Origin: CBDBDZ01 sp965204215
GTDB lineage: Bacteria > Pseudomonadota > Gammaproteobacteria > Pseudomonadales > GM7GCV1
Assembly: GCA_965204215.1 (NCBI GenBank)
Contig: CBDBDZ010000014.1
Location: 496,001 to 560,000, forward strand
Direction: 5' to 3'
DNA: 64,000 bases
Shown piece after piece: positions 49,817-57,514 of this stretch (within the stretch, counting starts at the first letter, position 1; each line of letters starts with the position of its first letter). The notes below the pieces were generated by a model. That model did no database searches and was not told where the DNA came from. It saw only the letters and a program-made list of their open reading frames with translations. The position numbers and the translations under genes were made by a program.

Positions 49817-51788
49817 GATAAAAATAATGGGTAATAGCAAGCAATGGATGCTGTTTTATGTAGCGTTTTTTAGCTTGATTAGCTGTTCATCACCCTCATC
49901 TAAATCTTCAGCTTATAGCAACCAATCAGCTCTGCAAGAGAAATTAACAGTACAGCAGTCCTCTGATAGTACGAACAGAAAAAGCCAAAAAAAGCCAAAT
50001 TATTTAGAACTGTTAGAGCAAGCCAGTGCTGAGCAAATTCCAATTTACCAATTAAAGGCAGCGCAGCAATTTAATGCCAATGCGCAGTTTGATCGAGGCT
50101 TAAACATAATTAATCAAATTCAAAAGGATGTGCTGCCCAAAGACCTGTTATTTGACTACAGCATTACTAAATCTCAGTTGCACAGCGCTTTTAGCCAATA
50201 CGAAGCAGCTAAGTCGGCATTAGACTTAATTAGTCAATGGCATCATCAAGGCAGGTTAAATTTAACCACACGCCAGTTTGAACAATGGTATCTGGAGCGC
50301 GCCACCAATTATTTTATTTTAGGGGATTATTCAAACACGTCGTATATGTATTATTTGCGCGGTACACAATTGCAACTGTTATTAGAACAATCCGATGTTG
50401 AAGCGCAGGAATTCATATATGCAGAACTGGCAAGCAATAACAGACGTTTATGGGATGCGCTTAACAGAATTGATATTCAAACATTTGCACGCCTGTTTCA
50501 TAGTAATGTCCTTGCAAATAGCGACTACAAAGGCTGGTTGGAATTAATTCAAATTAATAAAGACAGCGGTGGTGGTATTGAAAAACAAATAAGACGTTTT
50601 GAACAGTGGCAAACGCAAAATGTTAATCATCCTGCAAGTAAAAGCCCTCCGCAAGCTATTCTCGCGTTGTATGAATTTATTCAAAGAGCACCTAAAAAAG
50701 TCGCATTGGTATTGCCTTTTACGGGCAATATAGGCGTGGCAGGTAACGCAATTAGAGATGGGTTTTTAGCTACTTATTTTCATTTGTTAAAACAAGGTTT
50801 CAAAGTGCCCGAAGTACATTTTTATGACACGGGAGCAATAACGTATCCTGAACAGCTTGCAGCGGTTTATCGTGAAATTGAATCGCAGAATATCGAACTG
50901 ATTATTGGACCTTTACAAAAAAGTAATGTACAGGCGTTGCAGTCTCTAAATCAAAGGCGTTTAATTCCGATGCTGGCACTCAATACACTGGATACAAAAA
51001 CTCAAACGGTTCAAGCCGTTACCGAATTTTCATTGGCTGTAGAGCAGGAAATTCAGCAAATTGTTGCCAAGATGGTTCAAAATGAGCACCGCAGAGTCAT
51101 TGCTATTGGCAGTAAAAGCGCGTGGGGCGAACGTGCAATCAAGTCATTTGAAACTTTGTGGAATCGTGACCAGGAAGCGCTAGGTTATTGGCAGCGTGTA
51201 CTAATTGGCAGCGACTACCTTACTTCAAGCCGTGATTATGTCAGGCAATTGGGTGATTTGCTCAACATCCATCAAAGTAATGACAGGCAACAACGCCTGA
51301 CTCAAATACTGGGAAATAAATTCGAATTTACACCGAGGCGCAGGCAAGATATTGATGCAATCTTTCTCGCATTAACTCCAACCGAGGCAAGACAAATCAA
51401 GCCTTTGTTAGCGTTTTATTTTGCCGGGGAAATTCCTGTTTATGCAACTTCTAATGTTTATTCTGGGACATTAGCACCGCAATTGGACAATGACATAAAC
51501 GGCATCAGGTTTCTGATTATGCCATGGTTACTAGACAGTGAAGATGCAGTTAAACAGGACTTAAATTCACAACAAGCCATCAGCCCGGAACAAATGAAAT
51601 TTTATGCCATGGGTGTCGATGCCTTCCATCTGCATCAACGCCTTGTTCAGTTAAAGGCAGCGCCAGACAGTATTTATCATGGCGCTGTAGGTACATTATC
51701 TATTGAGGGCAACAGGGTCAAAAAAAATCAACCCTGGGCACAATTTGTTTCAGGGCAACCCAGGCTATTACTCGATGATAAGAAATAA
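49815..51788 (+). CDS. lpoA: penicillin-binding protein activator LpoA (LppC family)
   Basis: The 657-residue outer-membrane lipoprotein has a signal peptide with lipobox LISC (FFSLISCSSPSS), an N-terminal TPR-like helical domain and a C-terminal periplasmic-binding-protein fold starting near RAPKKVALVLPFTGNIGVAGNAIRDGF (split). LpoA stimulates PBP1A from the outer membrane through the peptidoglycan layer. Start may be the ATG at 49815 or the in-frame ATG at 49827. Neither has a strong ribosome binding site. The yraN start overlaps its last 14 bases. Confidence 0.9.
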   Translation: MIKIMGNSKQWMLFYVAFFSLISCSSPSSKSSAYSNQSALQEKLTVQQSSDSTNRKSQKKPNYLELLEQASAEQIPIYQLKAAQQFNANAQFDRGLNIINQIQKDVLPKDLLFDYSITKSQLHSAFSQYEAAKSALDLISQWHHQGRLNLTTRQFEQWYLERATNYFILGDYSNTSYMYYLRGTQLQLLLEQSDVEAQEFIYAELASNNRRLWDALNRIDIQTFARLFHSNVLANSDYKGWLELIQINKDSGGGIEKQIRRFEQWQTQNVNHPASKSPPQAILALYEFIQRAPKKVALVLPFTGNIGVAGNAIRDGFLATYFHLLKQGFKVPEVHFYDTGAITYPEQLAAVYREIESQNIELIIGPLQKSNVQALQSLNQRRLIPMLALNTLDTKTQTVQAVTEFSLAVEQEIQQIVAKMVQNEHRRVIAIGSKSAWGERAIKSFETLWNRDQEALGYWQRVLIGSDYLTSSRDYVRQLGDLLNIHQSNDRQQRLTQILGNKFEFTPRRRQDIDAIFLALTPTEARQIKPLLAFYFAGEIPVYATSNVYSGTLAPQLDNDINGIRFLIMPWLLDSEDAVKQDLNSQQAISPEQMKFYAMGVDAFHLHQRLVQLKAAPDSIYHGAVGTLSIEGNRVKKNQPWAQFVSGQPRLLLDDKK

Positions 51789-52173
51789 CCTGTCACAAGG
51801 GCTAGGTCGCAGAGCAGAAAATCTCGCGGTAGAATTACTGCGCCGTGCAAACTATCAAATAATCAACCGAAATTATCGCCGTAAAACGGGTGAAATTGAT
51901 ATTATCGCCCAACCCCCCACAACGGGTAAAAAAAGACAGTCCAGAGAAATCGTTTTTATTGAGGTAAAATATCGCGGTCATCGCGATTACGGAGGCAGTA
52001 TATTGGCGCTTACATTCCGACAACAACAGCGTATAAGACGTACAGCCACATTATGGTTGCAACAGCACGCTCCCAATGATAACTGCCAATGCCGGTTCGA
52101 TGTTATTGGGTTTGATGATTTAACAGCGCCTGATAGCAGCAACAATTTTCACTGGATTGAAGGTGCGTTTTGA
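51775..52173 (+). CDS. yraN: YraN-family (UPF0102) nuclease-like protein
   Basis: From the ATG at 51775 (MIRNNLSQGLGRRAENLAVELL) the protein has 132 residues, matching the family; the longer upstream frame overlaps lpoA. It has the Holliday-junction-resolvase-like core: GEIDIIA, IVFIEVKYR, RIRRTATLWL and CRFDVIGF. Function is not established. In related genomes diaA and a BON-domain gene follow; here they are missing, and an OmpA-like gene comes next. Confidence 0.9.
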   Translation: MIRNNLSQGLGRRAENLAVELLRRANYQIINRNYRRKTGEIDIIAQPPTTGKKRQSREIVFIEVKYRGHRDYGGSILALTFRQQQRIRRTATLWLQQHAPNDNCQCRFDVIGFDDLTAPDSSNNFHWIEGAF

Positions 52174-52248
52174 TGCATGTGTGGCAGCTTTTAATACTGT
52201 AAAAAAGTGCAAAATTTATAATAATAATGAGTTTGAAAGCTGATAAGG

Positions 52249-52276
52249 TTGAACTTGGTGGTTAATTAATTATACT
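52249..52276 (+). promoter_or_regulatory. candidate promoter of the OmpA-like gene
   Basis: TTGAAC (52249-52254) and TATACT (52271-52276) are 16 bp apart, about 75 bases upstream of the preferred OmpA-like start. The surroundings are AT-rich and free of repeats. Confidence 0.45.
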
Positions 52277-52351
52277 GCTTGCATATGAAAACCTATATAT
52301 TTGTCGGAATATTGGGTTTATAATTTTAATTATATGAATATCTGTTTAATT

Positions 52352-53548
52352 ATGAAGTTTAAGAAATTACTTAATTTAAAAGGGGTATATAAAGGGATAT
52401 TGCTGATTCTTTGTTTACTACTTTCCAAAAATTTGCTGTCCCAATCATCTGTTGATGATGTTGACAAAGGATTCTACGTTGGAGGGGGCTTTAGTGTCAG
52501 TTCTTTGGTCCCTGATACCGCTGATACGATTTTTGAATCGACAGATGACACTGATTTTGGTTACACTTTAGGTTTAGGTTATAGCTTTGATAAGCGCTTT
52601 TTTGCTGAATATGATTATTACGATTTAGGTTCGCCTTTTATCAGCTTTAGTCAAGGCGCTAATGCAGGCCTGGAAGCAGGTGAGATTGACCACAGGATTC
52701 ACGCACTTTCTTTCGGTTGGAGACCCTTCAACCTGTACAAAGATGAGTCTTCTACACTTAGCCCATACATCAAAGCAGGTGCCTGCTTAATTAATACTGA
52801 ATCGGACACAGTCTTTCTTCCCGATTCTGGCCAGAGCGATGAATGTGATGGCTTTTGGGGTGTTGGTGCTGAACTTAAAAGGCAACAACTAAGTTATCGT
52901 TTAAGTTACGATAATTTTTCTGACGATATATCAGCCGTTAGCCTTAAAGTTATTTGGAATTTCGGCGAAAAGTCAACTTCTAAAAAGGTTCAGAGACGAG
53001 TTTCAATTCCAGCCCCTGTTTCGGCTCCAGCACCTGCTCCTGAACCTGAGCCAGTACCTGCTCCTAAACTTAAACCTGAACCTGCACCAGTCTCAGCAGT
53101 ACCTAAACCTGAGCCAGTCGTTGATAATGATAGTGATAAAGACGGTGTACTCAATGTTTCCGATTTATGCCCCAATTCAGCGTCAGATGCCAAGGTGGAA
53201 AGCGATGGTTGTATAGCGCTGCCTATAATTCATTTTGACAATGATAGTTCTGAAATATTCACATCAGAAATACAACACGTCGAAACAGTTGTCAGATTAA
53301 TGCAATATAATCCTGCTTTAAAAATTGGAATTACAGGTCATGCGAGTGCAGATGGGGCGACATCTGAGTATAATCTGAGTTTAAGTGAGCGGCGTGCGAA
53401 ACAGGTAGGTGCTGCTTTAAATTTACGTGGTATAAATTCTAGCAGAATTAGTGAAATTAGTTATAAGGGCGACAAAGAGCAAATTTGTTCCAACGCTACA
53501 GAAGAAATGAAGCGTTGCAACCGACGCGTAGAATTTATTAAAAGCTAG
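52352..53548 (+). CDS. OmpA-family outer membrane protein with Pro-rich linker and calcium-type repeat
   Basis: The ATG at 52352 begins a signal sequence (KFKKLLNLKGVYKGILLILCLLLSK); an ATG at 52334 is also possible. The product, about 398 residues, has an eight-stranded barrel-like domain with alternating aromatic strands (GFYVGGGFSVSS...FGYTLGLGYSF...), a Pro/Ala/Glu-rich linker (PAPAPEPEPVPAPK), a thrombospondin type 3-like Asp repeat (DNDSDKDGVLNVSDLCP) and a C-terminal OmpA peptidoglycan-binding domain (ITGHASADGATSEYNLSLSERRAKQV). It links outer membrane and cell wall. It stands alone between yraN and repeat D3. Confidence 0.88.
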   Translation: MKFKKLLNLKGVYKGILLILCLLLSKNLLSQSSVDDVDKGFYVGGGFSVSSLVPDTADTIFESTDDTDFGYTLGLGYSFDKRFFAEYDYYDLGSPFISFSQGANAGLEAGEIDHRIHALSFGWRPFNLYKDESSTLSPYIKAGACLINTESDTVFLPDSGQSDECDGFWGVGAELKRQQLSYRLSYDNFSDDISAVSLKVIWNFGEKSTSKKVQRRVSIPAPVSAPAPAPEPEPVPAPKLKPEPAPVSAVPKPEPVVDNDSDKDGVLNVSDLCPNSASDAKVESDGCIALPIIHFDNDSSEIFTSEIQHVETVVRLMQYNPALKIGITGHASADGATSEYNLSLSERRAKQVGAALNLRGINSSRISEISYKGDKEQICSNATEEMKRCNRRVEFIKS

Positions 53549-53559
53549 GGTTGATGTCT

Positions 53560-53643
53560 TTTACGGCAGTTCTTGGCAGTAAATGAGCATTTTGGCGAAA
53601 ATTTAACGCTGTATTGACAAGCGCAGTAATTATGCAAACTCTC
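53560..53643. mobile_element. D3, partial family D element
   Basis: Read on the minus strand it starts GAGAGTTTGCATAATTACTGCGC and continues through AATACAGCGTTAAATTTTCG to TTTACTGCC, then the match ends, so about half the element is missing. It abuts the stop codon of the aldolase gene. Confidence 0.75.
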
Positions 53644-54699
53644 TTATTGCTTTAATAAATCCAAAGCAACATCAACAATCATATCTTCCTGCCCACCGAC
53701 CATTTTGCGCTGGCCTAATTCAACCAATAATGTACGGGTATCAATGCCGTATTGCTGTGCGGCTCGCTCGGCATGGAGTAAAAATGAGGAGTATACTCCC
53801 GCATAACCCAATGATAATGTTTCCCGATCAACTCTGACAGGGCGTTTTTGCAAGGGTCGAACAATATCTTCTGCTGCATCCATTAAGGCGTTCAGGTTGC
53901 ACCCGTGTTGCCAGCCTTTGCGGTCAATGGCTGCTATAAATACTTCAAGAGGGGCATTGCCTGCGCCAGCACCCATTCCTGCTAACGATGCATCAACACG
54001 GCGGACGCCTTCCTGAACGCCGACAATAGAATTAGCAACCCCTAGTGACAAATTGTGATGCGCATGAATACCGCGTTCAGTCTCTGGTTTTAACACGCGA
54101 TCATAAGCCTGAAATCGTGCTTTGTAGCCATCCATGTCTATGGCACCGCCTGAATCGGTTACATAGACACATTTTGCACCATAAGATTCCATCAACAGGG
54201 CTTGCTGTGCTAAATCGTCAGGTTCAAGCATATGGCTCATCATTAAAAAACCGATGGTATCCATACCTAATTCGTTGGCAGTTTCAATATGTTGTTTAGC
54301 AACATCGGCTTCGCTGCAATGGGTTGCAACTCGAATGGAGCGAACGCCCAAGTCGTAAGCGCGTTTAATCTCTTGTTTAGTGGCAATGCCTGGCAGTATC
54401 AAAGTGGTGAGCATAGCATTATCAACGGCATCGGCGACGGCTTCTATCCATTCCCAGTCAGAGTGTGCGCCAAATCCATAGTTGAAACTGGAGCCATTCA
54501 ATCCATCGCCATGAGCAATTTCAATGGCGTCAACCCCGGCTTTGTCCAGAGCTGTTGCAATGCGCCTTGCATCTTCAACGCTGTACTGATGCCCAATTGC
54601 ATGCATACCATCGCGCAATGTTACGTCCTGGATAAAGATTTTTTCGGCACATGGGTCGTGAATTTTGCCTTGGGCTGGAACCTTGCTTTGGTCAATCAT
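53644..54699 (-). CDS. 4-hydroxy-2-oxovalerate aldolase
   Basis: The 351-residue protein is of the DmpG/BphI/HsaF/MhpE group: VTLRDGMHAIGHQ (Arg29, Asp30, His33) starts the TIM barrel and GIHAHHNLSLG holds the metal-binding His pair. It splits 4-hydroxy-2-oxoacids to pyruvate plus an aldehyde, which passes through a tunnel to the acylating dehydrogenase encoded just upstream. The two genes overlap by four bases. This is the last step of meta-cleavage of aromatic or steroid rings. The particular pathway is not shown by the neighbours. Confidence 0.92.
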   Translation of the reverse strand: MIDQSKVPAQGKIHDPCAEKIFIQDVTLRDGMHAIGHQYSVEDARRIATALDKAGVDAIEIAHGDGLNGSSFNYGFGAHSDWEWIEAVADAVDNAMLTTLILPGIATKQEIKRAYDLGVRSIRVATHCSEADVAKQHIETANELGMDTIGFLMMSHMLEPDDLAQQALLMESYGAKCVYVTDSGGAIDMDGYKARFQAYDRVLKPETERGIHAHHNLSLGVANSIVGVQEGVRRVDASLAGMGAGAGNAPLEVFIAAIDRKGWQHGCNLNALMDAAEDIVRPLQKRPVRVDRETLSLGYAGVYSSFLLHAERAAQQYGIDTRTLLVELGQRKMVGGQEDMIVDVALDLLKQ

Positions 54700-55634
54700 A
54701 CTGCGTCTCGAGTGATACGTTGAGCAATTTTTTCAGCGCTTGCCATTGCAGCTGATGTCATAATATCCAGATTGCCTGAATACCTGGGCAAATATTGCCC
54801 AGCACCTTCTACTTCTAAAAAGATAGTGGTCTTAATGCCTTCATAAGCACCCATTCCTTGAATAAATAATGGCATCTCATCATAAATCTGGAATTGTACC
54901 TTTTGCTTAAGACGATAACCTGGCACGTACTGCTGAACATTTTCTGCCATCTTCTCCACTGAGTGTTCAATAGCTTGCACGCTTCCGCCCTGCGAGAAGG
55001 TGTATACCGTATTGCGCATGATTAATGGTGGCTCGGCAGGGTTGAGTATAATAATGGCCTTGCCACGCTGTGCGCCACCTACGGTTTCAATGCCGCGAGC
55101 AGTGGTCTGAGTGAATTCATCAATATTTGCTCGGGTACCAGGCCCTGCCGAGCGCGAAGAAACTGACGCAACTATTTCTCCGTAGATTAAAGTATCACAA
55201 ACCTGTTTGACAGCATACACCATTGGAATGGTAGCCTGTCCGCCGCAAGTAACCATATTGACATTATTGACTTGTTCTAATGTGTTCAAATTTACTACAG
55301 GGACACAGTAAGGGCCGATAGCGGCTGGGGTTAAGTCGACAATAATTTTATTGTACTGCTGGCAAAATTGGTTATGGTGGATATGTACACTTGCAGATGT
55401 TGCGTCGAATAAAATCTTCGTAGCTCCAAAATCAGGCAAGGTTAATGCTCCCTCTATACCTTTGTCTGTTGTGGGGATGTTGTTATCATTTGCCATTGAC
55501 AAACCTTCGGAATCGGGGTCAATACCAATAAGGCCAACTAATTCCAAATGTTGTGACAGATGAATGATTTTCAGCATTAAGTCGGTTCCGATATTACCCG
55601 AGCCGACAATCATAACTTTGGTTTTGCTATTCAT
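54696..55634 (-). CDS. acylating acetaldehyde dehydrogenase
   Basis: The 312-residue protein of the DmpF/BphJ/HsaG/MhpF group has a Rossmann start (KVMIVGSGNIGTDLM), the catalytic Cys130 in NMVTCGGQATIP and RSAGPGTRANIDEFT. It oxidises acetaldehyde (or propionaldehyde) to the acyl-CoA with NAD, as a complex with the aldolase. The hydratase that normally precedes them is missing; hemL lies upstream instead, 12 bases away. Confidence 0.93.
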   Translation of the reverse strand: MNSKTKVMIVGSGNIGTDLMLKIIHLSQHLELVGLIGIDPDSEGLSMANDNNIPTTDKGIEGALTLPDFGATKILFDATSASVHIHHNQFCQQYNKIIVDLTPAAIGPYCVPVVNLNTLEQVNNVNMVTCGGQATIPMVYAVKQVCDTLIYGEIVASVSSRSAGPGTRANIDEFTQTTARGIETVGGAQRGKAIIILNPAEPPLIMRNTVYTFSQGGSVQAIEHSVEKMAENVQQYVPGYRLKQKVQFQIYDEMPLFIQGMGAYEGIKTTIFLEVEGAGQYLPRYSGNLDIMTSAAMASAEKIAQRITRDAV

Positions 55635-55646
55635 ATTGAGTTCACA

Positions 55647-56945
55647 TTAAGCTAAAGTAGCGAAGACACTGTCAGCGCACTCTATCGTTTGTTCGATAAT
55701 TGACTCGTTGTGTGCCATTGATAAAAAGCCCGCTTCATAAGAAGCCGGTGCCAAGTATACACCTTGTTTTAACATGCCGTGAAAAAAATGTTTAAAACGG
55801 TCAGTATCGCAGTTCATCACTTGCTGGTAAGTCGTAACTTTGGAACAGTCAGTAAAAAATAGCCCAAACATGCTGCCGATATGGTTGGTAGTTAACGCTA
55901 TATCATACTGATTGGCAGCAGCTTTCAAACCATCCATTAATTGCTGATTTAGTGCTGAAAAACGCTCATATATACCTTCCTGGCTTATGAGTTCAAGGTT
56001 AGCGATGCCAGCGGCCATAGTCATAGGGTTTCCCGATAAAGTACCAGCCTGATATATAGGACCCTGCGGTGCAATTTGCTGCATAATTTCCCGTTTGCCT
56101 CCGTAAGCACCTACTGGAAGACCGCCGCCAATGACTTTGCCTAATGTGATCAAGTCAGCATTTACCTGATAAACGGATTGCGCACCGCCCAGAGCTACTC
56201 GAAAACCCGTCATCACTTCGTCAAAAATCAATAAACTTTGATATTGGTCGCACAATTGGCGTAAAGTGGGCAAAAAGTCATCCACTGGCGGAACACAGTT
56301 CATATTGCCAGCTACAGGTTCGACAATCACTGCTGCAACTTCATCGCCTTTTTCAGCAAAGAATTTACGGCAGCCTGCGCTGTCGTTGTAATTAAGAGTA
56401 ATGGTTTGCGCGGCAGTTTCTGCACTTACGCCAGGTGAAGTTGGTATGCCTAAAGTGAGTGCGCCAGAGCCGGATTTTACTAAAAGCGAATCGTTATGCC
56501 CATGATAACAGCCTTCAAATTTTACGATTAAATCGCGACCTGTATAACCCCTGGCAAGGCGTAGTGCGCTCATGGTTGCTTCCGTGCCGGAATTAACCAT
56601 TCTTACCTGCTCGAGATTGGGCACTAATTGGCAAAGTAATTCTGCCATTTGTAATTCCAGTTCAGTGGGTGTGCCAAAGCTAAGACCGTTTTTCATGGTT
56701 TGTTCGACTTTGGCCAGTACATCTCGATGGCAGTGGCCTGCAACCATTGCACCCCAGGACATTACATAGTCAATATATTGATTATTATCTTCATCGTATA
56801 AATGACAGCCCTCCGCCCGCTTTATAAAAAGAGGTGTTCCGCCCACCGCTTTAAAGGCTCTAACAGGGGAGTTCACACCGCCAGGAATTAGACTGCAACT
56901 TTTGTCAAATAACTGCTTCGATTGGGGAACATTATGAAATGTCAT
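55647..56945 (-). CDS. hemL: glutamate-1-semialdehyde 2,1-aminomutase
   Basis: The 432-residue PLP enzyme has the family blocks PGGVNSPVRAFKAVGG, MVNSGTEATMSALRLARG, FDEVMTGFRV and Lys270 in ITLGKVIGGGLPVGAYGG. It converts glutamate-1-semialdehyde to 5-aminolevulinate in the C5 tetrapyrrole pathway. The start is the ATG at 56945. Repeat A6 ends 20 bases upstream, so the promoter must lie in or beyond it. The catabolic aldehyde dehydrogenase gene follows closely on the same strand, which may place it under hemL expression. Confidence 0.96.
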   Translation of the reverse strand: MTFHNVPQSKQLFDKSCSLIPGGVNSPVRAFKAVGGTPLFIKRAEGCHLYDEDNNQYIDYVMSWGAMVAGHCHRDVLAKVEQTMKNGLSFGTPTELELQMAELLCQLVPNLEQVRMVNSGTEATMSALRLARGYTGRDLIVKFEGCYHGHNDSLLVKSGSGALTLGIPTSPGVSAETAAQTITLNYNDSAGCRKFFAEKGDEVAAVIVEPVAGNMNCVPPVDDFLPTLRQLCDQYQSLLIFDEVMTGFRVALGGAQSVYQVNADLITLGKVIGGGLPVGAYGGKREIMQQIAPQGPIYQAGTLSGNPMTMAAGIANLELISQEGIYERFSALNQQLMDGLKAAANQYDIALTTNHIGSMFGLFFTDCSKVTTYQQVMNCDTDRFKHFFHGMLKQGVYLAPASYEAGFLSMAHNESIIEQTIECADSVFATLA

Positions 56946-56964
56946 AATAGTGGTTCTGCGTAAA

Positions 56965-57138
56965 TAGTTAATCTGGCAATAAAATATCGCTCCTGCGTAT
57001 TTTATTGGTCACCATTGAAATACTAGCAAAAATATGCGAATTTTTCTTGTATTTCAATGGTTCGCGACCGAGCTATCGCTCGTCGGTGGCCCTTCCTTGT
57101 GCCACATATTAGTTCGGTATTTTCATACCGAATTAATA
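56965..57138 (-). repeat. A6, full family A multi-hairpin element
   Basis: Read on the minus strand: TATTAATTCGGTATGAAAATACCGAA, GTGGCACAAGGAAGGGCCAC, CGAGCGATAGCTCG, CCATTGAAATAC...GTATTTCAATGG and AATAAAATACGCAGGAGCGATATTTTATT, ending CCAGATTAACTA. It points its GGTTAA-type end toward the hemL start. Confidence 0.85.
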
Positions 57139-57201
57139 TAAAGAGATAATTTGCATACAGGATTATAATGTTTTTTCATTCGAACCACAAAACGGATAAA
57201 A

Positions 57202-57512
57202 TTAAACCCAAATTATGCATTACACCAATCACAATAAATATTTAGTGTTATAAAGGATGTTAAAAACCGCACGAGTACATCCCTGTAGCTTTGTCGAGGC
57301 TATCCTGCCTCTCAAGTTTTTAACATCCTTTATAACACTAATCATGTTAATATTTTTCAGGAATGGTATTAGAAACCTGCCAGATCTAAAAATGACTGCA
57401 AAACATCAGCTTGCTCGAAAAATAATACTCACCATGGCTCTGCTATGTTTCCGCTTGTTTTTATTGCCATTTTTGTCTTCGCTACAATTTCTCATGCATA
57501 ATCTGGGTTAAA
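57202..57512. mobile_element. B3, 301 bp MITE-like family B element with nested hairpin F
   Basis: The ends are CCCAAATTATGCATTAC (57207) and CATGCATAATCTGGG (to 57507). Exact direct repeats TTAAA flank it at 57202-57206 and 57508-57512. The right half (GCTTGCTCGAAAAATAATACTCACCAT, split) matches B1. The left half holds hairpin F. The recG ATG follows the right flank after two bases. Confidence 0.87.
57242..57341. repeat. hairpin F, 26 bp perfect inverted repeat inside B3
   Basis: TTAGTGTTATAAAGGATG plus TTAAAAAC (57242-57267) is perfectly mirrored at 57316-57341, with 48 bases between. It is found once in the window. No direct repeat flanks it. It could be another small element inserted in B3 or a strong cruciform/RNA hairpin upstream of recG. 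Confidence 0.75.
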
Positions 57513-57514
57513 AG

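Noticed and set aside
49631..49840. 70-residue N-terminal extension of RsmI
   Set aside because: The extension is translated repeat D'. The family starts at MFYIVATPIGNL (ATG 49630).
57257..57511. 84-codon frame before recG
   Set aside because: It lies wholly inside element B3 and hairpin F; it is a reading of repeat DNA.
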